Positions 52,500 to 61,839 of a stretch of DNA of 64,000 nt are shown here, piece by piece. Both the position numbers and the translations under genes were made by a program. Origin of the DNA: an uncultured Oscillospiraceae bacterium. Lineage in GTDB: Bacteria > Bacillota > Clostridia > Oscillospirales > Acutalibacteraceae. The stretch is from NCBI GenBank assembly GCA_902492045.1, contig CABUKB010000001.1, forward strand, positions 254,492-318,491, read 5' to 3'. Position 1 is the stretch's first letter. The number at the start of each line of letters is the position of its first letter. The notes below the pieces were generated by a model. That model did not search any database. It had not been told where the DNA came from and saw nothing but the letters and a program-made list of their open reading frames with translations.

Positions 52500-52544
52500 T
52501 TAAACAAGAAACCCGGCCTGAAATCTCCGTTTCCAGGCCGGGTT
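52500..52544 (-). terminator. Terminator of the ribbon-helix-helix gene
   Basis: AACCCGGCCTG (52510-52520) pairs with CAGGCCGGGTT (52534-52544) around a 13-base loop. The minus-strand tail is TTCTTGTTTAAA. It is 15 bp after the minus-strand stop. Confidence 0.85.
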
Positions 52545-52559
52545 TTGGATGGGCGCTAT

Positions 52560-52751
52560 TTATTTTTGGAAATTCTGCTCTTTTTCCATATCGTTTTGAA
52601 TCAGAGCTTGGATATAGTCCGCCAGACAAATGCCCTTTTTCCTGGCATAGTCCATGATCTTTTGTTTTTGTCCCCTCGGCACCCAGATGCGTATCGGCTC
52701 CATCAGCTCCGACACATATGGCTCCTCACAGGCTTTTTCGCGGGCCGTCAT
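52560..52751 (-). CDS. Small ribbon-helix-helix-like protein
   Basis: The 63-residue protein has EPIRIWVPRGQKQKIMDYAR followed by KKGICLADYIQALIQNDMEK, the strand-helix-helix pattern of Arc/MetJ-type regulators. ATG at 52751 has GAGGAGG upstream. No toxin gene is next to it, so an antitoxin role is not supported; a DNA-binding regulator is more likely. It has an unusually long and structured upstream leader. Confidence 0.65.
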   Translation of the reverse strand: MTAREKACEEPYVSELMEPIRIWVPRGQKQKIMDYARKKGICLADYIQALIQNDMEKEQNFQK

Positions 52752-53022
52752 ATCCACCCTCCTCATCTTCTTACCGCTTGCTGGGGCTTTCCTGCGATCC
52801 AGGTCTTAGAATTAGAAACCGGCCGGGCTGGGACCACGCGTCCGCATACACGTGGTCCGCCCGGTCGGCCGGAAGTGAGGTCAAGGGCGGGTTTCAAAAC
52901 CCCTCTAACTTCAAATGCCCGGCCTCTGGCATTGGCCAGGGCCGCCGCACGAAATTCACCGCAATTTCGGCGATTTTTACCATAACCGCCCTTTTTTCCC
53001 TAATTTCCTTGAGGGTATTATA
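52752..53022 (-). ncRNA. Candidate structured leader RNA
   Basis: On the minus strand an extended -10 promoter (TGGTATAAT; -10 at 53017-53022) starts about 265 bases before the small gene. The stretch contains a long two-part hairpin at 52819-52872: CCGGCCGGGC with GCCCGGTCGGCCGG outside and GGACCACGCG with CACGTGGTCC inside. A 29-codon ORF (starts MVKIAEIAVNFVRRPW) lies in it. No known riboswitch is recognised. Confidence 0.35.
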
Positions 53023-53093
53023 CCATTACGGCACGGCCTTCTGCAATGCAAACTGGATGTCTAAATCACAATTTCCTTTGTCCGTTTGACAAT

Positions 53094-53891
53094 TTAGTAT
53101 CCAAATACCAAAATCCGGCAGATTCCGGCGAAATCGCGGATCCAATAGCTTCCAATCAGATGCCCCGGCGTGTGTGCCGTCAGTGCCCCGATGGTTTCAA
53201 ACCCGGCCTCTTGGGCATAGAGCTTGGCCCGCAGTTGGTGGAATTCCTGCGTGGCGATGACCACCGCTTCAGAAAGGCCCTGCCGCTCGATCACCTCGCG
53301 GCTCATCTGCAAATTCTCCCTTGTATTGGTAGAGCGGTCCTCGAGAAAAATGCGGGAACCCTCGATCCCGTGCTCCACCAGATAACGTTTCATCGCCTCG
53401 GCTTCCGACAGGCTTTCCTCTTCATTTTGTCCGCCCGAAACCACGCAGGAAGCCTCCGGGTGCGCTTTTAAGTACGCGGCCGCTGTCTCCAAACGCCCCT
53501 CCAGCATGGGACTGGGCTTTTCCCCACGCAGAGCAGCACCCAATACGATCACCGTGGCATCCGGCGGCGGTGGCGCGCACGCCGCAGCCGCCATGAAACC
53601 TGATACCACTAAAAACAGCAGTGCCAGCGCCGAGCCGCCAGCGCATAGGAAACTCAAACCAATCCGGCCGGCTCGATGTTTCCATAAACGGCGGACCCAC
53701 CGCGCCAAAACAGGATAGAAAATACCGGCGGCCAAACACGCCAGTCCCGCCAGAAGCAGCACCACACAGCCGGTATGGAACCGGCTGGTGTATACAGGGG
53801 CCAGCCCCCAGGCAAACAGCAGGATACCGACTGCGCCGAGCGCAAATCGGACGAAAACCCGCTTATGGATCCGACGGCCGGTGTGCAACAT
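53094..53891 (-). CDS. YdcF/DUF218-family membrane protein
   Basis: The 265-residue protein has three hydrophobic segments in its first 115 residues, then the DUF218 domain: ATVIVLGAALRGEKPSPMLE, GRLETAAAYLKAHPEASCVV and EDRSTNTRENLQMSREVIER. The family includes SanA and YdcF, linked to envelope integrity and possibly to polysaccharide synthesis. ATG at 53891 has GGAGG upstream. It is transcribed alone. Confidence 0.88.
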   Translation of the reverse strand: MLHTGRRIHKRVFVRFALGAVGILLFAWGLAPVYTSRFHTGCVVLLLAGLACLAAGIFYPVLARWVRRLWKHRAGRIGLSFLCAGGSALALLFLVVSGFMAAAACAPPPPDATVIVLGAALRGEKPSPMLEGRLETAAAYLKAHPEASCVVSGGQNEEESLSEAEAMKRYLVEHGIEGSRIFLEDRSTNTRENLQMSREVIERQGLSEAVVIATQEFHQLRAKLYAQEAGFETIGALTAHTPGHLIGSYWIRDFAGICRILVFGY

Positions 53892-54044
53892 GCCTCTCTC
53901 CTCCAAACAGCTAAATCTTTCTCTGCCCGTTGTCGGAAACGGTTTGGTTTTTTCCTCTCAGGGCGGCCAGAAATTCCGGCCTTTTTCCACCGCCGGGCAG
54001 AGCGGTTTCATCTGGCGGTACTCTCGGCTTTTCGGCGTGATCCA

Positions 54045-54077
54045 AAACGGCGCCCGCTTATAAAGCGGGCGCCGTTT
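54045..54077 (-). terminator. Terminator of gapA
   Basis: A perfect 15-bp stem (AAACGGCGCCCGCTT and complement) with a 3-base loop, 19 bp after the stop. Confidence 0.9.
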
Positions 54078-54096
54078 GTCTCAGGAAAGGCCGGAC

Positions 54097-55110
54097 TCAG
54101 CCCAGTTCGGCAAAGTATTTGATGGTGCGCACCATCTGGCTGGTGTAAGAATTCTCATTGTCGTACCAGGAAACCACCTTGACCAGCGTCTGGCCGTTCG
54201 GCATATCCATGACCTTGGTCTGAGTGGCATCGAACAGAGAACCGACGGTGATGCCGATGACATCGGAGGATACGATCTCATCCTCGTTATATCCGAAGGA
54301 ATCGGAAGCTGCCGCTTTCATGGCGGCGTTAACATCGTCGGCGGTGACTTTGCCCTCGACAATGGCGATCAGTTCGGTGGTGGAACCGGTGCAGACCGGT
54401 ACGCGCTGGGCAGCCCCGTCCAGCTTACCGGCGAGTTCCGGAATAACCAGGCCGATCGCCTTGGCGGCGCCGGTGGAGTTCGGCACAATATTCACAGCGG
54501 CGGCACGGGCACGGCGCAGGTCGCCTTTGCGGTGCGGGCCGTCCAGAACCATCTGGTCGCCGGTATACGCATGGATCGTGGTCATGTAGCCCTTGACGAT
54601 GGGCGCCAGCTTATTCAGGGTATTCGCCATAGGGGCGAGACAGTTGGTGGTGCAGGAGGCGGCCGAGATGATGGTGTCCTCCTTCTTCAGGGTCTTTTCA
54701 TTGACACTGAATACCACGGTCGGCAGATCGTTGCCGGCCGGGGCCGAAATCACGACTTTCTTGGCGCCCGCATCAATATGGGCCTGGGCCTTCGCTTTGG
54801 ACGTATAAAAACCGGTACATTCGAGTACGACATCCACCCCGATCTCGCTCCAGGGCAGATCCGCCGCATTTTTCTCGGAATAAATCCGGATTTCCTTGCC
54901 GTCCACGACGATGGAAGACTCCTTGGCAACGACGGTATCGGCCTTTTCATAGCGGCCCTGGGCGGAATCGTACTTGAGCAAATGCGCCAGCATCTTGGGA
55001 TCGGTCAGATCGTTGATCGCGACGATTTCGTACCCCGGAGCCCCAAACATCTGCCGGAAAGCCAGGCGGCCGATACGGCCGAAACCGTTGATTGCTACTT
55101 TCACTGCCAT
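54097..55110 (-). CDS. gapA: Glyceraldehyde-3-phosphate dehydrogenase
   Basis: The 337-residue glycolytic enzyme has the NAD-binding [18 protein letters not shown], the catalytic [15 protein letters not shown] with Cys153-type nucleophile, and the C-terminal [15 protein letters not shown]. It is monocistronic with its own promoter and terminator, as is common for the catabolic enzyme. Confidence 0.97.
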   Translation of the reverse strand: MAVKVAINGFGRIGRLAFRQMFGAPGYEIVAINDLTDPKMLAHLLKYDSAQGRYEKADTVVAKESSIVVDGKEIRIYSEKNAADLPWSEIGVDVVLECTGFYTSKAKAQAHIDAGAKKVVISAPAGNDLPTVVFSVNEKTLKKEDTIISAASCTTNCLAPMANTLNKLAPIVKGYMTTIHAYTGDQMVLDGPHRKGDLRRARAAAVNIVPNSTGAAKAIGLVIPELAGKLDGAAQRVPVCTGSTTELIAIVEGKVTADDVNAAMKAAASDSFGYNEDEIVSSDVIGITVGSLFDATQTKVMDMPNGQTLVKVVSWYDNENSYTSQMVRTIKYFAELG

Positions 55111-55144
55111 ATTTCAATAACCTCCATCATTTTAATCTGGTTTT

Positions 55145-55173
55145 ATTTTACCCGTTTCCTTCCTGTTTTTCAA
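55145..55173 (-). promoter_or_regulatory. Promoter of gapA
   Basis: On the minus strand TTGAAA (55168-55173) and TAAAAT (55145-55150) are 17 bp apart, 35 bp before the start codon. Confidence 0.7.
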
Positions 55174-55298
55174 GAAGTTCGTCAATAAATTAACCGCCAG
55201 TTCATACTTTTGTGAGGTTTACCAAATCCGCCGATTATTCGGCGAAAAAGGGGTATAATAACGCCAAAGCCATTTAAGAATCACAACGGAGAATTCGC

Positions 55299-56009
55299 AT
55301 GATAACCGCAACCGATGCGTTTAATATAGAGGAACCTGCCGCACTTCTCCGGCGGGAAGGCGAGCTGCGTGAGCGGCTGGCCGCTTATTTTCTGAGCATG
55401 CCCCCCCTGGAGTGCCAGAACTCAGCCCAGCGGCGCCGAACCCGCCGGGCGCTGTCCGCCTGCTGGGATTTGGATACGGCCTCCCTGCTCGTCTACCGGG
55501 CCGCCGGACGCCCCATGCTCACAGGGGACCTGAACCGGTTTCTATCCGCCACCCTGCGTGGCGCCAGGACTATGCTGGACGGATGCCTGTCCATCCGTCT
55601 GTCCCTGTCTCCCCGGCCTTTTCCGAGCGTGTTTCAGCCGCGGATGACCCAGCTGACCCTTCTCGCCCTGCTGCGCGACGCCTGCCTGGCCGGTGCCGGA
55701 ACCATTCACGTCTCGATTCAGATCGCACCGCATACCCTCCGGCTTCTCTGTGCCTGTGACCGGACGGGGGGCTATCCGGCCTCCATGGAATTGGCAAAAG
55801 AAACCGCCGCACGGCACAGGGGCGCTTTTCTGCGTCCCTGCGGCGCGGCGGACAATGTGCTTTTCGATCCGGTTTCGGTCTCGGCCCTGAGCTTTCCCAT
55901 CGGTCCTACGGTCTCCGTATCCGGTTTTTCCTTCCCTTCCGCAGAAGAATTGCTGGCCAATCCCTTATCGCCGCTTTATACCGGGCTCTATTCGGTCTTG
56001 GAAAAATAA
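55299..56009 (+). CDS. Unknown protein, possibly a degenerate HATPase fold
   Basis: The 236-residue soluble protein matches no family I know. Around residues 115-165, LTLLALLRDACLAGAGTIHV, then SIQIAPHTLRLLCACDRTGG has the spacing of a histidine-kinase ATPase domain (helix, strands, then D-x-G-G), but the N-box asparagine is absent. It might be a non-catalytic relative. A TATAAT at 55254-55259 with a poor -35 stands upstream. Its end overlaps the convergent membrane-protein gene by 22 bp. Confidence 0.6.
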   Translation: MITATDAFNIEEPAALLRREGELRERLAAYFLSMPPLECQNSAQRRRTRRALSACWDLDTASLLVYRAAGRPMLTGDLNRFLSATLRGARTMLDGCLSIRLSLSPRPFPSVFQPRMTQLTLLALLRDACLAGAGTIHVSIQIAPHTLRLLCACDRTGGYPASMELAKETAARHRGAFLRPCGAADNVLFDPVSVSALSFPIGPTVSVSGFSFPSAEELLANPLSPLYTGLYSVLEK

Positions 56010-57010
56010 TCCTTCAGGATCTCCTCCACGCTCGGCTGGCCCCCGGTTTCCGAATCGAGAGGGATCTCCGAACGCCTCCATCCGCCCTCCTGTATGGGGG
56101 AGGGCGGTGCCTCTCTCCCTGTAACCTTGTCTGTCCCGGATGGGAGAACCGGCTCCAGATCCGCCGTCGGGCCGGCGTCGGGCCGGCTGAAAGCCTGTGC
56201 AAAAGCAAAGACCAGGGCGAAGAGGCCGATGCAGAAATCCACCGGCGAAGCGAGGCCACAGGCTTCGGCGGCCGCCTGATTACCCATGGCGATCATAATG
56301 AAGTGTGTTGCCGGACCGGTCAGGGCGCCCAAAGCCGCACACAGGGAGACCCCCACGAGAAGCCGGGGCTGTTCCGGCCCCACCCCTGCCACATACCGGG
56401 CAAAGTACAGGAAAAAGAGCATGATAAAAATCAGCATGACGAAATCATAGAAATTACGGTAAACGCCGATAGCACTGACATACGACATGACAAAACGGGC
56501 CAGACGCATCCAGATCCACAGGATCGGACAGACCGCCCACAAGCGGTACACACCCGAACGGCTGCCGTTCTCCTGCAGCCAGAGCAAGCCGAGCCGGCAC
56601 AAAAATGCGCCCCCGGCCAGGCCGAACAAAAGTGTCAGCGCCAGCACGACACCTCCGGCAAGCCCGACGGTTTCCACCTGGGGATAGGGGGTGATATGGT
56701 TAAAAAGCCAATTCCAGCCGTCAAAAAGGGAGGTCAGCACCAGTGCCGCACCCGCCAGCATGCTGAGAACTGCGGCCGGTTTCAGCCACACACCGGAAAC
56801 CGGCCGTGGCGTCTGCCGGCGATAGCCTGTCCAGATCAATACGCCCAGCATAATCAGCGTCATCACCGCAATGACAATGTAACTCAGGCGATATTGGCTG
56901 TCCTGCCGGTCCAGCATATGAGGGGTGATCCAAACGCGCAGCGCCAGGACGACCGCCGCCATGGCGGTGGTAAAAAAGGCTGCGTTTTTATACTGTCTCT
57001 GCATGAGCAC
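55988..57010 (-). CDS. Polytopic membrane protein of unknown function
   Basis: The 340-residue protein has about eight hydrophobic segments in residues 10-275 and a hydrophilic tail of about 65 residues (PDAGPTADLEPVLPSGTDKV onward). No transporter motif is visible. It is downstream of citrate synthase but separated by a strong hairpin, so probably transcribed on its own. Confidence 0.7.
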   Translation of the reverse strand: MLMQRQYKNAAFFTTAMAAVVLALRVWITPHMLDRQDSQYRLSYIVIAVMTLIMLGVLIWTGYRRQTPRPVSGVWLKPAAVLSMLAGAALVLTSLFDGWNWLFNHITPYPQVETVGLAGGVVLALTLLFGLAGGAFLCRLGLLWLQENGSRSGVYRLWAVCPILWIWMRLARFVMSYVSAIGVYRNFYDFVMLIFIMLFFLYFARYVAGVGPEQPRLLVGVSLCAALGALTGPATHFIMIAMGNQAAAEACGLASPVDFCIGLFALVFAFAQAFSRPDAGPTADLEPVLPSGTDKVTGREAPPSPIQEGGWRRSEIPLDSETGGQPSVEEILKDYFSKTE

Positions 57011-57035
57011 ACCCGATTTCCGTAATTTCCCTTGT

Positions 57036-57074
57036 AAAACTCATCCGGTGGCAAAGCCCGCTTTGCCACCGGAT
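57036..57074 (-). terminator. Terminator of the citrate synthase gene
   Basis: A perfect 14-bp stem (ATCCGGTGGCAAAG and complement) around CCCG, followed on the minus strand by GAGTTTTAC. Confidence 0.82.
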
Positions 57075-57126
57075 TATCATACCATACTTTTTACCGGATG
57101 AAAAGGGGGAAACCCCGTTTTCTTCC

Positions 57127-58497
57127 TTATTGGCTTTCTCTTTGATTAAGCGGCACATACTCCTGCCGCTTGGAAAGGGACTTATATGCCGGCCGGATGA
57201 TCCGGCCGCCAGTGAGAATCTCCTCGATCCGGTGAGCGCACCATCCCGGCATACGGGCCACGGCAAACAAGGGGGTGAACAGGTCGGGGCGGATTCCCAA
57301 AGACCGGTATACCAAGCCCGAATACATATCCACATTGGCGCACAGCGCCTTGTCGTTTCCTTTCAGGCGGGCGAACACCTCAGGGGTCAGCCGCTCCACC
57401 GATTCAAGGAGGCGGAACTCGGCCCCATAGCCTTTCTCCTCGGCCAGAGCCCGAGCGTGCCGTTTGAGGATCACCGCCCGGGGATCGGATAAGGTATAGA
57501 CCGCGTGACCCATCCCGTAAACCTTGCCGGACCCGTCGCCCGCCTCTTTGCGGATGATCTTCTCAAGGAAGGCCGCGATCTCGTCATCGTCGTCCCAGTT
57601 TTTCACCCCGGCCTTGATCGTCTCCAGCATCTCCATGACTTTGATATTGGCGCCGCCGTGCAGAGGACCTTTCAAGGATCCGATAGCCGCCGCAATGGCG
57701 GAATAGGTATCGGTTCCGGAGGAGGAAAGCACCCGGGCGGCGAACGTGGAATTGTTCCCGCCGCCGTGTTCGGCGTGAAGCATCAGGCACAAATCCAGGA
57801 GTTTCGCCTCTTCGTCGGTGTACGAAGCGTCGGCCCGGATGGTGCGCAGGATGGTCTCAGAGGTGGACAGCCCGGGCTCAAGCGGATGCACATACATGCT
57901 CTCCCGGTCGTAATGCCGGCGCTTGACCTGATAGGCATACCCCATGATGGTGGGGAGCATGGCGATCAGTCCAATGGACTGGCGCAGCACATTTTCAATC
58001 GAGAGGTCGTCCGGATGGCTGTCGAAGGAATACAGGGCGAGGACAGAGCGCGCCAGCTTGTTCATGATATTGGGAGAAGGTGCCTTGATAATCATATCCT
58101 CCGCGAAATATTCCGGCAGTTCCCGGCATTCGGACAACAGTCCGGCAAACGAATTCAGCTGTTTGCGGGTGGGCAGGGTCCCGAACAGCAAAAGCCAGAC
58201 CGTCTCCTCAAACCCAAAGCGGTTCTCCTCCACGCACCCCCGCACCAGATCCTCCACGTCCACGCCACGGTAATTCAAATGACCCTCTACGGGGGTTTTT
58301 TCTCCCTCACTGAGAACATAGCCATGGACATTGCAGATCAGGGTCAAGCCCGCCATGACGCCGCTTCCATCCGCGTTGCGCAGCCCTCTTTTGACATCGT
58401 ACTGTTCAAACCTCGCCGGATCGATCCGGTTATTTTTTTGAAACTCCTCGCATAAGGATGTAAACGTAGCATTGGACAACCTGCCGCCCGTCGGCAT
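57127..58497 (-). CDS. gltA: Citrate synthase
   Basis: This 456-residue enzyme condenses acetyl-CoA and oxaloacetate. The catalytic regions are present: LMLHAEHGGGNNSTFAARVL (first His), GPLHGGANIKVMEMLETIK (second His), GKVYGMGHAVYTLSDPRAVI (third His) and NVDMYSGLVYRSLGIRPDLF (catalytic Asp region and CoA site). The N-terminal 60 residues are an extra segment common in Clostridia. No other TCA genes are nearby, fitting a glutamate-supplying role. Confidence 0.94.
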   Translation of the reverse strand: MPTGGRLSNATFTSLCEEFQKNNRIDPARFEQYDVKRGLRNADGSGVMAGLTLICNVHGYVLSEGEKTPVEGHLNYRGVDVEDLVRGCVEENRFGFEETVWLLLFGTLPTRKQLNSFAGLLSECRELPEYFAEDMIIKAPSPNIMNKLARSVLALYSFDSHPDDLSIENVLRQSIGLIAMLPTIMGYAYQVKRRHYDRESMYVHPLEPGLSTSETILRTIRADASYTDEEAKLLDLCLMLHAEHGGGNNSTFAARVLSSSGTDTYSAIAAAIGSLKGPLHGGANIKVMEMLETIKAGVKNWDDDDEIAAFLEKIIRKEAGDGSGKVYGMGHAVYTLSDPRAVILKRHARALAEEKGYGAEFRLLESVERLTPEVFARLKGNDKALCANVDMYSGLVYRSLGIRPDLFTPLFAVARMPGWCAHRIEEILTGGRIIRPAYKSLSKRQEYVPLNQRESQ

Positions 58498-58538
58498 GGA
58501 ACTCGCTCCCTTTCTCGCAATCGTGGGCTATTGTTTCC

Positions 58539-58567
58539 ATTATATTCACTCCCCGCCGTGAAGTCAA
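58539..58567 (-). promoter_or_regulatory. Promoter of the citrate synthase gene
   Basis: On the minus strand TTGACT (58562-58567) and TATAAT (58539-58544) are 17 bp apart, 42 bp before the start codon. Confidence 0.85.
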
Positions 58568-58730
58568 GAAAAAAGCCGAAAATATGCATCACCCGTCGAC
58601 TTGTCTTTCATTTTTAACCGTATATTTCCCCAGTATATCGGGACAACTTTCTTAATTTTGAAATATCGCCCTGCCAATCCATCAATCTGTTTCTGCCATA
58701 GGCCAGGTCCTGCCGGAAAGGATGAAAACA

Positions 58731-59738
58731 ATGAAACGGTACGCTTTGTTGGTTCTATGCTGTTACGCTCTGCTCCTCCTTCTCCCTCTGCCGGCCCTGG
58801 GTATTCTCGGCTCGACCGGCATACCGGCTCCGTCCCCTGCCTCATCCGCACCCGCCTCGCCGGAAAGCTCCGATCTCCCATCGGAAAGCGCGGTCTTCAA
58901 GGTCCTTGATCAGGAGAGCGGAACGGTGTATACCTATTCCGAACGGGACTTTGTTCTTTATACAGTCGCCAGCGAAATGCCGGCCACCTATCAGCCCGAG
59001 GCTTTGAAGGCTCAGGCTGTGGCGTCCTACACTTATTACAGCTACCGGCGGGAACAGAACGCCTCCAGCCCCGACCCCGCCCTGCAGGGCGCCGATTTTA
59101 GCGGCAATATGCCCCTGACCTTCCCCGAAACCTATTCTCCCGAGGGGCTCAAAGAACGATGGGGAAACAAATACGACACCTATTATGAAAAGCTGGCCGC
59201 CGCCGTGGACGAGGTGATTGGAAAACGCCTTCTGTATGAAGATGCGTTGATATTGGCCGCCTACCATGCCCTCAATTCCGGAACCACCGAGACCGCCGAG
59301 ACGGTTTGGGGCAAAGCCTATCCGTATTTGCAGTCGGTGCCCAGTCCGGGCGACAAACTGTCCCCCGACTATCAGTCGGAGGTCAGCTTTTCAGCCGACG
59401 AATTCTCTTCCAAGCTGACCACTGCCGTCGATGGCTTACAACTGGAAGGGGATGCCGCCGGCTGGATCACCGGGGACCCCGCCTGCTCCTCCGCCGGGAC
59501 CGTGACCGCCCTGATTGTCGGCGGGCAGTCCCTGACCGGGCGGCAGATACGGGAAGCTCTCGGCCTGCGCTCGGCCTGTTTTACCGTTTCGTACGGGGAG
59601 AGCGGCTTTGTTTTTTCCGTACAGGGATATGGACACGGGGTCGGGATGAGCCAATACGGTGCCGATTACATGGCCAGACAGGGATTCACATGGGATGAAA
59701 TCCTGACGCATTATTATCCCGGCGTCACCATCGCCTGA
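58731..59738 (+). CDS. SpoIID/LytB-domain protein
   Basis: The 335-residue protein has a signal peptide or anchor (1-25), a Ser/Pro-rich spacer, then the SpoIID domain: VASEMPATYQPEALKAQAVA, YHALNSGTTETAETVWGKAY and YGHGVGMSQYGADYMARQG. SpoIID proteins cleave peptidoglycan glycan strands lacking stem peptides during engulfment. Whether this is SpoIID itself or a paralogue cannot be told here. ATG at 58731 has AAAGGA upstream. Confidence 0.9.
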   Translation: MKRYALLVLCCYALLLLLPLPALGILGSTGIPAPSPASSAPASPESSDLPSESAVFKVLDQESGTVYTYSERDFVLYTVASEMPATYQPEALKAQAVASYTYYSYRREQNASSPDPALQGADFSGNMPLTFPETYSPEGLKERWGNKYDTYYEKLAAAVDEVIGKRLLYEDALILAAYHALNSGTTETAETVWGKAYPYLQSVPSPGDKLSPDYQSEVSFSADEFSSKLTTAVDGLQLEGDAAGWITGDPACSSAGTVTALIVGGQSLTGRQIREALGLRSACFTVSYGESGFVFSVQGYGHGVGMSQYGADYMARQGFTWDEILTHYYPGVTIA

Positions 59739-59851
59739 CGTACATCCCCCCGGATTTCCCGACATGAAGTCCTATCCGTCGGGAACCGCACGGGCGTCCG
59801 TTCCCGAAAACCGGCCGCCGTCACGCATCTCCGGTTCCGAATTCTCCACAA

Positions 59852-59892
59852 CAAAAAACGGTCCGGACGTTTTACGCCCGGGCCGCTTTATT
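59852..59892. terminator. Bidirectional terminator between convergent genes
   Basis: CGGTCCGG (59859-59866) pairs with CCGGGCCG (59878-59885) with one G-T pair. T-rich tails follow on both strands (CTTTATTTA on plus, TTTTTTG on minus). Confidence 0.75.
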
Positions 59893-59941
59893 TATCGGAC
59901 AGCTTCGATATAGTCCCGGTTCCCCTCTATGCAGAGCGGGC

Positions 59942-60460
59942 CTATTGAGAATCCCTCGCCTCGGAGCCGGAACATCTCCGCTTTTTGTTCCGCCAATATT
60001 CGCTCATGCTGAAATCTGGATCCTCAGTCGCCTCGGGACCGAGAAAGTCAGGAGGAACGAACGCCTTGGATTCCTCCACCGACTGAAATTCCACTTCGGC
60101 ATAATAAAAGCCGTCCGGCTGATTTCCATCCACCAGGCTGCATTCCAGCCGGTGCCCGTCGGGCAGGGCATAGACCCGGTAGTCCTTCCGGATCATGGGG
60201 GCAGGCAGAAGAGCCTGCAGCTGCAAAAACGTCTCCCGGTCGAGCGGCAGTTCAATTTCCTGCCGTACTAAGGTGCCTTCCCCCTTAAAACAGAGGATAT
60301 AGGTGGTTTGGGCTTCGGGATATGCGGTTTCCTCCGACCGGATCCGCACGGTGGGCGAGGTGGCGAGGTATCCCTGCTGCACCGCCGCCGCTTTTAGAAG
60401 CGGCCATCCCTCTCGGCCGTCCGGAAACCGGTCGATCCGGTATTTGCGTTCGATTTCCAC
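59942..60460 (-). CDS. CYTH-domain phosphohydrolase/triphosphatase
   Basis: The 172-residue protein starts with the ExExK motif of CYTH enzymes (VEIERKYRI) and has the tunnel-fold strands PTVRIRSEE, YILCFKGEGTLVRQEIELPL and YYAEVEFQSVEESKAFVPPD. The family hydrolyses triphosphates or makes cyclic AMP; a triphosphatase is most common in Firmicutes. GTG at 60460 has AGGGGG upstream. It is 14 bp downstream of the decarboxylase gene. Confidence 0.9.
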   Translation of the reverse strand: MEIERKYRIDRFPDGREGWPLLKAAAVQQGYLATSPTVRIRSEETAYPEAQTTYILCFKGEGTLVRQEIELPLDRETFLQLQALLPAPMIRKDYRVYALPDGHRLECSLVDGNQPDGFYYAEVEFQSVEESKAFVPPDFLGPEATEDPDFSMSEYWRNKKRRCSGSEARDSQ

Positions 60461-60474
60461 GGAATTCCCCCTGT

Positions 60475-61839
60475 CTAGGTTGTTCTTCTCCGCACCACGG
60501 TCACCATGGGGATTCCCCAGCCGGACAGACGGGCCGCTAGTTCCGGCCCGATCTCCTCTCCCGGCATCACCGCCGGGATCCCGGGCGGGCAAGGGCAGAT
60601 GGTCCGAGCTGCGATTCGCCCGGCAGCCTGACCAGACGGTATTTCTTCGCACGGAGCAAGCGCGGCCTGCCGGGGAGACATCCGTTTGGCCGGCAGGCCG
60701 CACTCGAACGGATCAAAGGCTTCCGGCCCGCCCTTTACGCACAGGGCCGGCACTTCCTGAATCGCGGTGCCCAGGCGCCGGAGCTCCTCTTCGGTATTGA
60801 AAGGGGTGACAATAAATACCAGCCTCTCTCTATCCGCATATTCCGGCTCACAGCTGAGCCGCCGAAAGCTCTCCGCTGCCCGAAGGCCCGACAAGCCGAG
60901 CCGCGCGGTCTTAAGGGTCAGCCGGGCCGGATCCGCCCTTTCTTCCCCCGGGACTTCAAAACCCGCCCCTAGCGCGATCCGTCGCAGCGCCCCCACTCGC
61001 ACAGCTGTTTGCCGATAGGCGTCTGGTCCCTCCCGCCGCCACCAATCCTGCGCCCGATCGAGTGAAGCCAACACGGGAAAGGCAGGGGACGTGGACCCGA
61101 ACAGCGCCATAGCAGCCTTGGCCCGCCGGCGGAGAGCGGCGGAATCCTTCCCGGCTACCCATCCTTTGGATAGGTGCAGCGCCGCACCGCCGGTGAGTAC
61201 CGGCAGGGTCTTGTGGGCAGAATCCGCTGTCATATCCGCCCCCAGCGCCAACGGATGCATACCAAACGCCCCGAGATGGCTGCCATGAGCGTTGTCCACC
61301 AGCAAAGGGAGTCCCCGATCATGGCATAGAGCGGCCATCCCGGCGATATCCGCCGTCTGACCGGCATAATTGGGACTGGTTACATATACTGCTTGTATAC
61401 CTGGATGGGTTTTCAACTTTTCGTCCAGGTTTTCCACCGCCGGCTGCCCTCCGGCTTCCGGCCAAAACCAGACCGGATCCAGATCCAACAAGACCGCGGC
61501 GTTGACAGCACTGAGATGGGCATTGCGCGCCATCAGGAGCCGTCCGCCTACCCCACCGCAGCCGAGCAGCAACATGGTCTGAATACATAGTGTGCAGCCC
61601 CCTGCGCTGTAGAAGGAGGCCCCTGCCCCAAACGCTTCGGCGTAAAGACGTTCCGAGGCTTCAATCGCATCCCCGCCATCATACAGGCTGCCGGTATCCG
61701 GCAGTTCGGTTAAATCAAAAGCCGCCCCGCCGAAATCCAGTCGTCCCTTGTGCCCAGGGGTATGAAAGGAGGCACTTCCCTGATCGGTATGCCGCCGCAG
61801 CGCATCAAATAGAGGCGTGGCTCCTTGCTCTTCAAACAT
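60475..61839 (-). CDS. Orn/Lys/Arg decarboxylase-family PLP enzyme
   Basis: The 454-residue fold-type I enzyme has the N-terminal FHTPGHKGR, the PLP-binding LLVDNAHGSHLGAFG and the catalytic lysine in ADSAHKTLPVLTGGAALHL. Such enzymes decarboxylate lysine, ornithine or arginine, giving polyamines. The length fits the SpeA/Cad-like short form. Its end region (RMSPRQAALAPCEEIPSGQA) is also typical. The start overlaps the alanine racemase-like gene by 8 bp, suggesting joint function. Confidence 0.88.
   Translation of the reverse strand: MFEEQGATPLFDALRRHTDQGSASFHTPGHKGRLDFGGAAFDLTELPDTGSLYDGGDAIEASERLYAEAFGAGASFYSAGGCTLCIQTMLLLGCGGVGGRLLMARNAHLSAVNAAVLLDLDPVWFWPEAGGQPAVENLDEKLKTHPGIQAVYVTSPNYAGQTADIAGMAALCHDRGLPLLVDNAHGSHLGAFGMHPLALGADMTADSAHKTLPVLTGGAALHLSKGWVAGKDSAALRRRAKAAMALFGSTSPAFPVLASLDRAQDWWRREGPDAYRQTAVRVGALRRIALGAGFEVPGEERADPARLTLKTARLGLSGLRAAESFRRLSCEPEYADRERLVFIVTPFNTEEELRRLGTAIQEVPALCVKGGPEAFDPFECGLPAKRMSPRQAALAPCEEIPSGQAAGRIAARTICPCPPGIPAVMPGEEIGPELAARLSGWGIPMVTVVRRRTT

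Noticed and set aside
52560..52751. Type II antitoxin
   Set aside because: The ribbon-helix-helix pattern fits, but no adjacent toxin-sized gene exists on the same strand.
54076..55188. 370-codon plus-strand frame opposite gapA
   Set aside because: It is an antisense shadow rich in Gly and His, typical of a highly expressed gene read backwards.
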